Assembly (NCBI RefSeq): GCF_002234595.1
Contig: NZ_NMUL01000021.1
Location: forward strand, 288,219-352,218
DNA from: Amycolatopsis vastitatis
GTDB lineage: Bacteria > Actinomycetota > Actinomycetes > Mycobacteriales > Pseudonocardiaceae
Direction of reading: 5' to 3'
Length of the DNA: 64,000 bases
Both the position numbers and the translations under genes were made by a program. Below, piece by piece: positions 31,758-40,605 of the stretch. The first letter of the stretch is position 1, and each line of letters starts with the position of its first letter. The notes beneath the pieces were generated by a model. It was not told where the DNA came from and made no database searches. It saw only the letters and a list, made by a program, of their open reading frames with translations.

Positions 31758-31790
31758 CGCCGCGGCGGGGCCGGTCAACCCGCCGCGGCG
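31758..31790. terminator. Terminator hairpin after the monooxygenase
   Basis: CGCCGCGGCGGG at 31758-31769 and its complement at 31779-31790 form a 12-base perfect stem with a 9-base loop between two convergent genes. Confidence 0.65.
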
Positions 31791-31852
31791 CGTCACGACT
31801 GATCAGGGGCTGTGCGAACGAACTTTCCGTGTCGCCGGCGCCGCCCGAACCG

Positions 31853-32878
31853 CTATCCCTCGGCCGCCAGCTGCACGGCGACGTCGATGATCATGTCCTC
31901 CTGGCCGCCGACCAGGGCGAGCTCGCCGCAGCGGCGCAGGATCGCCTGCGCCGGGACTCCGTAGCGTTCCGCCGCGCGCTCCGCGTGCAGCAGGAAGCTC
32001 GAGTAGACCCCGGCCCAGCCCTGGACGATCGCGTTGCGGTCCATCTTCGGCCACCGGTGCAGGTACGGGCGGACCACCTCTTCGGCCGCGTCGAGCAGGC
32101 CGGCGACGTCGAGGCCCGTGTCGATCTCCAGGCGGTCGAAAACCGCCGCGAGGACCTCCGTCGGCGAGTTGCCCGCGCCCGCGCCGAGCGCGCACAGCGA
32201 ACCGTCGATGTAGCGGACGCCGGCTTCGTACGCCAGCACGGAGTTCGCGACGCCGAGCGAGAGGTTCTGGTGCCCGTGGTAGCCGACCCACGCCGTGTCG
32301 CCGACCTCGGCGACCAGCGCTTCGAAGCGGGCACGTGCTTCGTGCATCAGCAGCGCGCCGGCCGAGTCCGTCACGTACGCCGCCTGGCAGCCCGCGTCCA
32401 CCATGATCCGGGCCTGTTTCGCCAGGTCTTCCGGCGGGGTCCGGTGCGCCATCATGAGGAACCCGGCGGTCTCCATCCCGAGTTCCCGCGCCAGCCCGAA
32501 GTGCTGCGGCGACACGTCGGCTTCGGTGCAGTGCGTCGCCACCCGCACCATTTCGGCCCCCGCGTCGAAGGCGCGCCGGAGGTCCTCGGCCGTCCCGATG
32601 CCGGGCACGAGCAGCACCGCGATCTTCGCCTGCTTCGCCTCTTCGCGCGCCGCGGAGATCAGCTTCAGTTCGTCGACGGCGGAAAAGCCGTAGGTGAACG
32701 ACGAGCCGCCGAGGCCGTCGCCGTGGGTCACCTCGATCACCTCGACACCCGCGCGGTCGAGGGCGCGCACCGTGTCCCGCACCTGCTGTTCGGTGAAGCG
32801 GTGCGCCATCGCGTGACTGCCGTCGCGCAGCGTCGTGTCGATGATCCGGACGTCGTGCCGCAGTTCCGGGCGTGTCAT
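31853..32878 (-). CDS. 4-hydroxy-2-oxovalerate aldolase
   Basis: A 341-residue class II pyruvate aldolase of the HMGL-like TIM-barrel family. It cleaves 4-hydroxy-2-oxoacids to pyruvate and an aldehyde at the end of meta-cleavage pathways (BphI/HsaF type). Signature motifs are VRIIDTTLRDGSHAMAHRF at the start, with the metal Asp, and WVGYHGHQNLSLGVANSVLA with the metal histidines near residue 200. The start codon overlaps the stop of the aldehyde dehydrogenase gene (ATGA), which is usual for these channelling partners. The hydratase that normally precedes them is not in the window. Confidence 0.94.
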   Translation of the reverse strand: MTRPELRHDVRIIDTTLRDGSHAMAHRFTEQQVRDTVRALDRAGVEVIEVTHGDGLGGSSFTYGFSAVDELKLISAAREEAKQAKIAVLLVPGIGTAEDLRRAFDAGAEMVRVATHCTEADVSPQHFGLARELGMETAGFLMMAHRTPPEDLAKQARIMVDAGCQAAYVTDSAGALLMHEARARFEALVAEVGDTAWVGYHGHQNLSLGVANSVLAYEAGVRYIDGSLCALGAGAGNSPTEVLAAVFDRLEIDTGLDVAGLLDAAEEVVRPYLHRWPKMDRNAIVQGWAGVYSSFLLHAERAAERYGVPAQAILRRCGELALVGGQEDMIIDVAVQLAAEG

Positions 32879-33774
32879 GCCGGCACCTCCTGCTTCGCGC
32901 GCGCCATCAGCTCGCCGACGCGGGCGGCCGCGGCGGTCATGATATCGAGGTTTCCGGCGTATTCGGGCAGGTAGTCGCCGTTGCCGCGGACCTCGAGGAA
33001 GATCCCGACCCGCCCGTTCCCGTCCCAGTCTTCGCGTGCGTCGTCGAACTGCGGGTCCGCGCGCAGTGTGTAGCCGGGGACGTACTTGCGCACCTCGTCG
33101 GCCATCTCGTGGATCGACGCGGTGATCGCGTCGCGGTCCGCGTCGAGGGGGATCGCGCAGAACACCGTGTCCCGCATGATCATCGGCGGTTCGACCGGGT
33201 TGAGGATGATGATCGCCTTGCCGCGCCCCGCCCCGCCGATCTCGGCCACCGCCTGCGACGTCGTGCGCGTGAACTCGTCGATGTTCGCCCGCGTGCCCAG
33301 CCCGGCGCTGCGGGAAGCCACCGAAGCGACGATTTCCGCGTACGGCACCGGGACCACCCGGGAAACGGCGTGCACCATGGGGATCGTGGCCTGCCCGCCG
33401 CAGGTGATCATCGAGACGTTCGGGGCTTCGAGGTGCGCGCCGAGGTTCACCGGCGGGCACACCATCGGGCCGAGGTGCGCCGGCGTCAGGTCGATCGCCT
33501 GGATGCCCGCCTCCTCGTACCGCGGCGCGTTCGCGGCGTGCGCCTTCGCCGACGTCGCCTCGAACACCAGGTCCGGCAGGGGGTCCTGGCGCAGCAGCCA
33601 GTCGACGCCTTCCGCGGAGGCCGGGATGCCCTGGGCGCGGGCGCGTTCGAGACCGTCGGACTCGACCACACCGACCACATAACCGACTTCGAGTACTTCA
33701 CTGCGTCGCAGCTTCGCCAGCAAATCGGTGCCGATGTTGCCGGGGCCGACGATCGCCGCCATCACGGGAGCCAT
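32875..33774 (-). CDS. Acetaldehyde dehydrogenase (acylating)
   Basis: A 299-residue CoA-acylating aldehyde dehydrogenase (BphJ/HsaG type) that converts acetaldehyde or propionaldehyde to acyl-CoA in complex with the aldolase. The NAD-binding loop is AAIVGPGNIGTDLLAKL. The catalytic Cys is in VSMITCGGQATIPMVHAV, near residue 120. The ATG at 33774 gives a typical family N-terminus, and an alternative ATG lies four codons later. It is the first gene of a two-gene operon with the aldolase. Source of the aldehyde may be an aromatic or steroid route. Confidence 0.94.
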   Translation of the reverse strand: MAPVMAAIVGPGNIGTDLLAKLRRSEVLEVGYVVGVVESDGLERARAQGIPASAEGVDWLLRQDPLPDLVFEATSAKAHAANAPRYEEAGIQAIDLTPAHLGPMVCPPVNLGAHLEAPNVSMITCGGQATIPMVHAVSRVVPVPYAEIVASVASRSAGLGTRANIDEFTRTTSQAVAEIGGAGRGKAIIILNPVEPPMIMRDTVFCAIPLDADRDAITASIHEMADEVRKYVPGYTLRADPQFDDAREDWDGNGRVGIFLEVRGNGDYLPEYAGNLDIMTAAAARVGELMARAKQEVPA

Positions 33775-33811
33775 GTCCCGACCGTCGCACCGCGGCCACG
33801 GCCGACGACAG

Positions 33812-34096
33812 TCAGGCGTTCCGTTCACCGGAACGCCTGGTCCGGCGGCCGGCGCCCCGGCGGAGATGGTCGCTTGGAAGGACGCTGGTCCAGCCGGCGG
33901 TCCCGGCCGAGACGCCGAACCCGGCCGCGATCGGCGTGAGGAGGCCGCTCGGCCGGATCTCGGTGGTGACGATGGCGAAAATCCCGGCGGTCACCGCGAA
34001 GACGGCGGGCCACCGGGTGAAGGGGCGTTCATGAGGCCCCAGTGAACCGGTGGCAAAGCGCGTGGGCCGGCAGGTTCGCGACAGCTTGATCGCCAC
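33812..34096 (-). pseudogene. MFS transporter remnant (N-terminal fragment)
   Basis: Within a 398-base gap, one minus-strand frame reads RWPAVFAVTAGIFAIVTTEI then RPSGLLTPIAAGFGVSAGTAGW (about 33890-34015). This matches the first transmembrane helix and loop of AraJ/EmrB-type MFS exporters, which usually read EILPIGLLTPIAADFGVS. After Trp the similarity stops abruptly and only unrelated Arg-rich sequence follows to the stop. The upstream 27 residues also look unrelated. It is therefore a truncated relic, presumably left by a deletion whose downstream end lies near the hairpin at 33813. No transporter remainder occurs elsewhere in the window. Confidence 0.6.
33813..33839. terminator. Perfect 11-base hairpin
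   Basis: CAGGCGTTCCG at 33813-33823, loop TTCAC, and the complement at 33829-33839. It lies just upstream of the dehydrogenase gene and downstream, on the minus strand, of the MFS remnant. It probably terminated the ancestral transporter gene. Confidence 0.6.
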
Positions 34097-34172
34097 GACA
34101 GGTGAGGTCGGATTCCCTCCAGGACCGGCCCAGCCGGGTCCCGCGGCGGCGCCGGGGCCCGGCCGGAACCCC

Positions 34173-35735
34173 TTACAGCTCCTGGTGGTCCGCGTGCTCC
34201 ACCCGGGCCTCCGCCACCGGGCGGCCGATGCTGACGCGGAAGTCGTCCACGCCGTCGAGCACGAACGTCGGCGTCCCCTCGGCCTTGTCCGCGCGGCAGT
34301 GGTGGACGTCCGCGTCGGTCACGTCCCGCAGGACGAACGCCGGGCGCGTGTCCGGCTTGCCGAACCGCACGTCCACGTTGTCCCAGCTGATGCCGCGGGC
34401 GTGGCGCACGAAGAAGCCGTACGCCGGGAGCGTGCCGAACATCGACGGCTCCGGGTACGCGGTTTCCAGCTCCGGCGGGTTCTGCACCGCGTCACCCGGG
34501 GTGAGGCCGCCCGCCAGGTGGTGGCGGATGTTGCTCAGCTTGACGTCCTCGATCGGGTGGCCCGGGATGCCGGCGAGGCACGACGGGTAACGCGGGTCGG
34601 CGTCGACGGTCGTGACGTCGCTGATGCTCACGCGGCGCAGGAACCCGACCGGGATCCCGGCCGGCCCGCGCATCCGGGCGCCCAGCCGGAGGAACAGGGG
34701 CATCTGGACGTCGCGCATGGTCAGGTTGCTGATCGTGACGTCCTCCAGCCAGCCGCCGTCGACCGTTTCCAGTGCCAGGCCGCGGCAATGCTCGAAAACC
34801 ACGTTGGAGATCGCGATGTTGCGGAAGCCGCCGTTGGATTCGGTGCCGAACTTGACGCGGCCGGTGCGGCCGTAGCCCGCGGTCTTGAACGTGCCGCCGA
34901 CGAGTGTGCCGAGGTCGTAGCCGCTGACGAAGCAGTTGTCGATGGTGACGTTTTCGGTGTCGCGCACCTGGTTCAGCGCGTACGTGCTCTTGAGCACGAT
35001 GGCGTCGTCGTTGGGCGAGTTCACCGTCGTGTTGGCGATCCGGACGTTCTTGCAGCAGTCGATGTTGATGCCGTCGCGGTTGGTGTCGATCACGACGCCG
35101 TCGATGCGGAAGTTGTCGACGCCGGTGGGCAGGATGCCGAAGTGGCCGCCGTTGACGATCGTGATGTCGCGGATCGCGACGTTGCGGCACAGCTTGAGCG
35201 CGATCGCCTTGTTCCCGTTGAGCGGCGCGGATTCCGCGCTCCCGCCGGCCACCAGGCCCTTGCCGTCGATCTTGCCCGGCCCCTCGATGGTGACGTTCTC
35301 CAGGTTTTCGCCCCAGATCAGGCTGTTGTGCCAGTGGCTGTGCCCGAAGTCCTGGTAGGGGTTGCCCGCGCCCGGTTCGGCGGCGTCGTAGCCCTGGCCG
35401 CCGGCCGGGGCGGCGCCGAGGATCGTCGCGTTCGCCGCGAGGTACAGCGCGATGTTGCTCTTGAGGTGGATCGAGTAGCTCGCGTACGTCCCCGCCGGGA
35501 AGTACACGGTCCCGCCGCGCGTGGCGGCCGCGTCGATCGCGCGGTTGATCGCGGCGGTGTCGATGGTGTGCCCGTCGCCCTTCGCGCCGAACTTCGTGAC
35601 GTCGAAGAAGCGGCCCGGCGCACTCGACAGTTCCTCAGCCTCGGCCCCCTGAGATCCGGCCAATGGCAGGGCAGCACCGGCGGCACCCGCTGCTCCCCAG
35701 GCGACGACACGGCGGCGGCTCAACGCTCTTCCCAC
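34173..35735 (-). CDS. Tat-exported GH28-like (polygalacturonase-type) protein
   Basis: A 520-residue right-handed beta-helix enzyme. The N-terminus RALSRRRVVAWGAAGAAGAALPLA is a twin-arginine signal. A pectate-lyase-superfamily start (FFDVTKFGAKGDGHTIDTAAINRAIDAA) is followed by GH28-type motifs: NRDGINIDCCKNV for the first catalytic Asp and SPNDDAIVLKS for the Asp pair near residue 260. Family members hydrolyse pectic or other uronic polymers. GTG 35735 has GGGAG upstream; the longer frame adds 22 unlikely residues. It is monocistronic. Specificity cannot be told from sequence. Confidence 0.87.
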   Translation of the reverse strand: MGRALSRRRVVAWGAAGAAGAALPLAGSQGAEAEELSSAPGRFFDVTKFGAKGDGHTIDTAAINRAIDAAATRGGTVYFPAGTYASYSIHLKSNIALYLAANATILGAAPAGGQGYDAAEPGAGNPYQDFGHSHWHNSLIWGENLENVTIEGPGKIDGKGLVAGGSAESAPLNGNKAIALKLCRNVAIRDITIVNGGHFGILPTGVDNFRIDGVVIDTNRDGINIDCCKNVRIANTTVNSPNDDAIVLKSTYALNQVRDTENVTIDNCFVSGYDLGTLVGGTFKTAGYGRTGRVKFGTESNGGFRNIAISNVVFEHCRGLALETVDGGWLEDVTISNLTMRDVQMPLFLRLGARMRGPAGIPVGFLRRVSISDVTTVDADPRYPSCLAGIPGHPIEDVKLSNIRHHLAGGLTPGDAVQNPPELETAYPEPSMFGTLPAYGFFVRHARGISWDNVDVRFGKPDTRPAFVLRDVTDADVHHCRADKAEGTPTFVLDGVDDFRVSIGRPVAEARVEHADHQEL

Positions 35736-35829
35736 AAGATCTCCCTTATCACGCAACGGCAGAAGCACTGCTTCCGACGGCGGATCGGGAACGCGACCCA
35801 AGCTAAAGGCAAAAGATCGGATGAGTCAA

Positions 35830-35865
35830 GCTCGTCCCCGCTCTCCGGAGAAAGCGGGGACGAGC
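35830..35865 (-). terminator. Terminator of the tuf-like gene
   Basis: Thirteen-base arms (GCTCGTCCCCGCT at 35830-35842 and its complement at 35853-35865) lie eight bases after the tuf-like stop, reading on the minus strand. The loop contains CTCCGGAG. A short T-containing tail follows. Confidence 0.75.
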
Positions 35866-35872
35866 CCGATCT

Positions 35873-37060
<1,188 letters not shown>

Positions 37061-37248
37061 GGATTTTCCTTGCGCTGGAAAGAGAATGCGCGAAACCGGG
37101 CGGAGCGCGTCGACCCTCCCCCGGCGGTTTCGCGCCCAGGGCGGGGAAATCGGGGAAGGGTCAGCTTCGAGCGCCGGTCGGCCGTGCCGAAAGGGCGCTC
37201 GGCAGGGACAGGCCTGCGAACGTCGCGCTATCGGTCACGGGGAACATG

Positions 37249-37275
37249 CCCCGGAGGGTGTCACGCCTTCCGGGG
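37249..37275 (-). terminator. Possible terminator at the end of the XRE gene
   Basis: CCCCGGAGG at 37249-37257 pairs imperfectly with CCTTCCGGGG at 37266-37275, spanning the stop of the XRE gene. The rest of the 200-base gap before tuf (37061-37260) shows no gene and presumably contains the tuf promoter. Confidence 0.4.
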
Positions 37276-37851
37276 CGGTGTCATCCGGTTTTCGCGCGGC
37301 CGCATGATCAGCGCCGCGACGTGGTACGCGCAAGGGTTTTCGGTGCGGTTCGCGTAGGAATGCTCGACGTCGGCGGGAAAGTAGAGTGAGTCGCCCGCCG
37401 TCAGGACGTACTCCGTCTCGCCGACACCGAGGCACAGCGTGCCCGACTCGACGGCGACGAATTCGTGGGAACCCGGGGCGTACGCGGGAAACGTGCCCGC
37501 GTCGCAGCCCGGAGGCAGGGTCGTGCGGATCCACTCGAAGTTGACGCCGGGCACCACCGGCGTCAGCACAGTGCGGTGCCAGCCACCCGGTTCGGCGATG
37601 TGCTCCTGATCGGCGGCGCGGCGGACGATCACGCGGTCGGTCTCGAGGTCGGCCAGCAGCCGCGAGAGGGACAGCCCGAGGCCGTCGGCGATTCGCGACA
37701 ACACCACGACAGTGGGAGTTTTTTCGCCGCGCTCGATGGCCGACAGCATGCTGACGCTGACGCCGGCGTCCTTGGCGAGGGCGCTCAACGCGAGCCCGCG
37801 GCCGGTGCGCAGGTCGTGCAGACGGCGGCCGAGCATCCCCGGATCGATCAT
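37261..37851 (-). CDS. XRE-family regulator with cupin domain
   Basis: A 196-residue regulator with an N-terminal Cro/CI helix-turn-helix (LGRRLHDLRTGRGLALSALAKDAGVSVSMLSAIERGEKTPTVVVLSRIADGLG) and a C-terminal cupin (AYAPGSHEFVAVESGTLCLGVGETEYVLTAGDSLYFPADVEHSYANRT). The family includes sensors of small metabolites. The start codon lies only 18 bases from that of the divergent acetyltransferase. A 10-base inverted repeat spans both starts. The gene is probably leaderless: TATTAT stands six bases before its ATG. It likely represses itself and the acetyltransferase. Confidence 0.92.
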   Translation of the reverse strand: MIDPGMLGRRLHDLRTGRGLALSALAKDAGVSVSMLSAIERGEKTPTVVVLSRIADGLGLSLSRLLADLETDRVIVRRAADQEHIAEPGGWHRTVLTPVVPGVNFEWIRTTLPPGCDAGTFPAYAPGSHEFVAVESGTLCLGVGETEYVLTAGDSLYFPADVEHSYANRTENPCAYHVAALIMRPRENRMTPPRKA

Positions 37852-37887
37852 TCCTCTATAATACTCATCATGTCCACTATAGAGGAA
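37851..37887. promoter_or_regulatory. Inverted repeat covering two divergent leaderless promoters
   Basis: TTCCTCTATA at 37851-37860 and TATAGAGGAA at 37878-37887 are perfect 10-base arms separated by 17 bases. Between and within them lie TATAAT (plus strand, seven bases before the acetyltransferase ATG), TATTAT (minus strand) and both start codons. Binding by the XRE protein would block both transcripts. Confidence 0.75.
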
Positions 37888-38358
37888 GCAACGGAGGCCG
37901 ACGCCGAAGGCATCACTGCGGTCTTCGCGCCGTACGTCACCGACTCCGTCGTCACCTTCGAGACCACGCCGCCGACCGCGGACCAGTGGCGCGCGAAGAT
38001 CCGCGAGCGCGCGTGGCCGTTCCTCGTCGTCGCGGAAGAAGGCGAGATCCTCGGCTACGCGCTCGCCGCGCCGTGGCGCCCGAAGCCGGCGTACCGGTAC
38101 TCGGTGGAGACGACGATCTACCTGGCACCGGCCGCCACCGGCCGCGGCCACGGGCGGCGGCTGCTGGACGAGCTGGTGAAGCGGTGCGGAGACGCCGGAG
38201 CGCGGCAGGCGATCGCAGTCATCGTCGACTCGGGCAGCCCGGCATCACGCAACCTGCACCGGGCGGCCGGCTTCACCGACGCCGGAGTGCTGCGGCGCGT
38301 GGGGTTCAAGCACGACCGCTGGCTCGACACCCTGCTGATGCAGCGCGAACTCGGCTAG
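37870..38358 (+). CDS. GNAT acetyltransferase, phosphinothricin-type
   Basis: A 162-residue GNAT N-acetyltransferase similar to phosphinothricin/methionine-sulfoximine acetyltransferases. Family segments are ATEADAEGITAVFAPYVTDSVVTFETTPPT, YRYSVETTIYLAPAATGRGHGRRLLDELV with the acetyl-CoA loop, and AIAVIVDSGSPASRNLHRAAGFTDAGVLRRVGFKHDRWLDTLLMQREL. It could detoxify a glutamine-synthetase inhibitor or an amino-acid analogue. The leaderless start at 37870 sits in the XRE operator. The stop overlaps that of the convergent second XRE gene. Confidence 0.92.
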   Translation: MSTIEEATEADAEGITAVFAPYVTDSVVTFETTPPTADQWRAKIRERAWPFLVVAEEGEILGYALAAPWRPKPAYRYSVETTIYLAPAATGRGHGRRLLDELVKRCGDAGARQAIAVIVDSGSPASRNLHRAAGFTDAGVLRRVGFKHDRWLDTLLMQRELG

Positions 38359-38942
38359 CGGGACTTCGCCCGCAGGTGCAGCCGCTCCCCCTGTTTCCCG
38401 AACAGGCTGAGGATCTCCGCCGGCCGGCCGCCGACCGCACCGAACCAGTGCGGGAGGCGGGTGTCGAACTCCGCCGCCTCGCCCGGGCCCAGTGTCATGT
38501 CGCGGTCGGCCAGGATCAGGCGCAGCCGGCCCGACAGGACGTACAGCCACTCGTAGCCCTCGTGGACCTGCGGGTCGGGTTCGCCCGTCTCCGGTTCCAG
38601 GATCATCTTGAACGCCTGGGGTGCGCCCGGCTGGCGGGTCAGCGGCAGCACCGTCATCGCCGCGCCGTTGTGACGCGGGATGCGGCGGGCGGTCAGGCGG
38701 ACCCTCGGGTCGCCGACCTCCGGGGCGCCCACCAGCTCGTCCAGGGGCACCTGGTGGGCCTGGGCGATCGGCAGCAGCAGCTCGAGGCTCGGCTTCCGCT
38801 GGCCGGACTCCAGGCGCGACAGCGTGCTCTTCGAAATGCCCGTCGCCGCCGACAGGTCGGCGAGCGTGACCCGCCGCTGCGTGCGGACCCGCTTGAGCCG
38901 GGGTCCGACCTCGGCCAGGGCCTGGGTGATCGCGTCCGTCAT
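38355..38942 (-). CDS. XRE-family regulator with cupin domain (second)
   Basis: A 195-residue regulator. The helix-turn-helix is VGPRLKRVRTQRRVTLADLSAATGISKSTLSRLESGQRKPSLELLLPIAQAHQVPLDEL. The cupin is at about 115-185 (HEGYEWLYVLSGRLRLILADRDMTLGPGEAAEFDTRLPHWFGA). It is divergent from a thioredoxin-reductase-like flavoprotein gene with 77 bases between starts; this pairing is common and suggests repression of the flavoprotein. Its 3' end overlaps the acetyltransferase by four bases. GGAG lies three bases before the ATG. Confidence 0.92.
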   Translation of the reverse strand: MTDAITQALAEVGPRLKRVRTQRRVTLADLSAATGISKSTLSRLESGQRKPSLELLLPIAQAHQVPLDELVGAPEVGDPRVRLTARRIPRHNGAAMTVLPLTRQPGAPQAFKMILEPETGEPDPQVHEGYEWLYVLSGRLRLILADRDMTLGPGEAAEFDTRLPHWFGAVGGRPAEILSLFGKQGERLHLRAKSR

Positions 38943-38971
38943 GTCTCCAGGAAACCCGCTCGTCCCGGAAA

Positions 38972-38989
38972 CGGCAACATTTGTTGTCG
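38972..38989. promoter_or_regulatory. Imperfect palindrome, likely XRE operator
   Basis: CGGCAACATTTGTTGTCG is an 18-base palindrome with one mismatch, located between the divergent XRE and flavoprotein genes. It is the only symmetric AT-containing element in the 77-base gap and a likely binding site for the XRE protein. Confidence 0.6.
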
Positions 38990-39019
38990 GAATCGCGAAG
39001 CCTGGTCCATCGTGGCGGC

Positions 39020-39958
39020 ATGACCGAAAACAGCTATGACGTCCTGGTGGTGGGTGGCGGCGCGGCCGGGCTCAGCGCCGCGCTGATGCTGGGCCGGGCG
39101 CGGCGACGCGTGCTGGTCGTCGACGCCCGCGCGCCCCGCAACGCCCCTGCCTCCCACATGCACGGCTTCCTCTCCCGCGACGGCCTGCCGCCGTCCGAAC
39201 TGCTCGAAATCGGCCGCGAGGAGCTCCGCGGCTACGGCGTGGAGGTCGTCGAAGACCACGTGACCCGGCTCGAACCGGGGTTCGCGGCCCGGCTGGCGAG
39301 CGGCCGCGAGCTGACCGCCCGGCGCGTCCTGGTCGCCACCGGCGTCCACGACGACCTGCCGGACCTCCCCGGCCTGCGGGAGAGCTGGGGCAGCGACGCG
39401 ATGACCTGCCCGTACTGCCACGGCTACGAAGTCCGCGACCAGCCGCTCGGCGTGCTCGGCACCGAACCCGCGAGCGTCGAGCACGCGCTGCTGGTCCGCC
39501 AGTGGTCGCCGGACGTCGTGTACTTCGCGCACACCGAAGTACTGTCCGAAGAGGACCGTGAACGGCTCGACGCGCGCGGGATCCGCGTCGTCGAGGGTGT
39601 CGTCACCGCCGTGCGGCGGGAAGGCGGCCACCTCGCCGGGATCGAGCTCGGCGCCCGGTTCGTGCCGCGGACGGCGCTGTTCCTCCGCACCCGGACCGTG
39701 CCGCAGGACGACCTGCTGCGCGGGCTCGGCTACGTCGAAGGCGACGTCGACCCGTCCGGGAAGACCGGCGTGCCGGGCGTGTGGGCGGCCGGGAACGTCG
39801 TCGACGCGCGGGCGACCGTGATCATCGCCGCGGCCCAGGGCGCCGCCGCCGGGGGCGCGCTGAACCACGACCTCGTCACCGAAGACGTCCGGCGGGCGGT
39901 CGACGGCTTCGCCGGCTTCTCCCCCGCGGCGGAACGCGCGGCCGCGGGAGCACGCTAG
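39020..39958 (+). CDS. Thioredoxin-reductase-like NAD(P)/FAD oxidoreductase
   Basis: A 312-residue pyridine-nucleotide-disulfide oxidoreductase. The FAD motif is VLVVGGGAAGLSAALMLGRA, the redox-active motif is MTCPYCHGYE near residue 135 (CxxC), and the second FAD contact is GVPGVWAAGNVVDARATVIIAAAQGAAAG. The NADP-binding GxGxxA motif of true thioredoxin reductases is degenerate (LGVLGTEPASVEHALL), so it may be a ferredoxin-type or dithiol-oxidase-like relative such as those that make disulfides in natural products. No thioredoxin gene is adjacent. The XRE regulator is divergent. Confidence 0.9.
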   Translation: MTENSYDVLVVGGGAAGLSAALMLGRARRRVLVVDARAPRNAPASHMHGFLSRDGLPPSELLEIGREELRGYGVEVVEDHVTRLEPGFAARLASGRELTARRVLVATGVHDDLPDLPGLRESWGSDAMTCPYCHGYEVRDQPLGVLGTEPASVEHALLVRQWSPDVVYFAHTEVLSEEDRERLDARGIRVVEGVVTAVRREGGHLAGIELGARFVPRTALFLRTRTVPQDDLLRGLGYVEGDVDPSGKTGVPGVWAAGNVVDARATVIIAAAQGAAAGGALNHDLVTEDVRRAVDGFAGFSPAAERAAAGAR

Positions 39959-39990
39959 CGTCCGGGGACGCGGCGTGCCAGGCTCGGTGG

Positions 39991-40446
39991 ATGCGCCCGA
40001 CGCTGTACGAATTCGCCGGCGGCGAGCCCGCGTTCCGCGCGCTGGCCGCCGCCCACCACGAGCGCTGCCTGGCCGACCCGGAGCTGAACCACCCGTTCTC
40101 CCACCCCGGGCAGCACCCGCAGCACGTCGACCGGCTCGCCTGGTACTGGGCCGAGGTCATGGGCGGGCCGCCGCGCTTCTCGCAGGAGTGCAGCGACCAC
40201 TCGGCGATGCTGCGGATGCACGCCGGAAACGGCGACATAAGCGACCTCGGCCGCCGGTTCGTGACCTGTTTCGTGCAGGCCGCGGACGACGCCGGCCTGC
40301 CCGCCGATCCCGAGTTCCGCGCCGCGCTGCGGGCCTACATGGAGTGGGCGGTGGCCGAGGTGCTCACCTACCCGGGCCCAGCCGACGATGTGCCCCCCGG
40401 GCTGGCCATGCCCCGCTGGTCGTGGGACGGGTTGCGACCGATGTAA
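39991..40446 (+). CDS. Group II truncated haemoglobin-like globin
   Basis: A 151-residue globin of the truncated type. PTLYEFAGGEPAFRALAAAHHERCLADPELNHPFSH begins the A-B-C helices; HVDRLAWYWAEVMGGPPRFSQECSDHSAMLRMHAGNGD covers E-F with the proximal histidine in the LRMHAG segment, followed by RRFVTCFVQAADDAG and LRAYMEWAVAEVL. Such proteins bind O2 or NO in the cytoplasm and help against nitrosative stress. The ATG at 39991 follows the flavoprotein stop by 32 bases, so co-transcription is possible. A strong hairpin follows the stop. Confidence 0.87.
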   Translation: MRPTLYEFAGGEPAFRALAAAHHERCLADPELNHPFSHPGQHPQHVDRLAWYWAEVMGGPPRFSQECSDHSAMLRMHAGNGDISDLGRRFVTCFVQAADDAGLPADPEFRAALRAYMEWAVAEVLTYPGPADDVPPGLAMPRWSWDGLRPM

Positions 40447-40504
40447 CGCTCGGGGCGGCCACCGCGTCTTGCAGGCGACGACCGGCTGTGGAGGTCCGTC
40501 GCCA

Positions 40505-40547
40505 GAGCCGGTCCGGGCGGGTTCCCCCCACTCGTCCGGACCGGCTC
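40505..40547 (+). terminator. Terminator hairpin after the globin gene
   Basis: GAGCCGGTCCGG at 40505-40516 and its complement at 40536-40547 form a perfect 12-base stem with a 19-base loop. Confidence 0.65.
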
Positions 40548-40605
40548 GTCCACTGCGTCTGATTTCCGCGTGCGCCGCTCCGGCGACTCGGCCAGACTGG
40601 CCACC

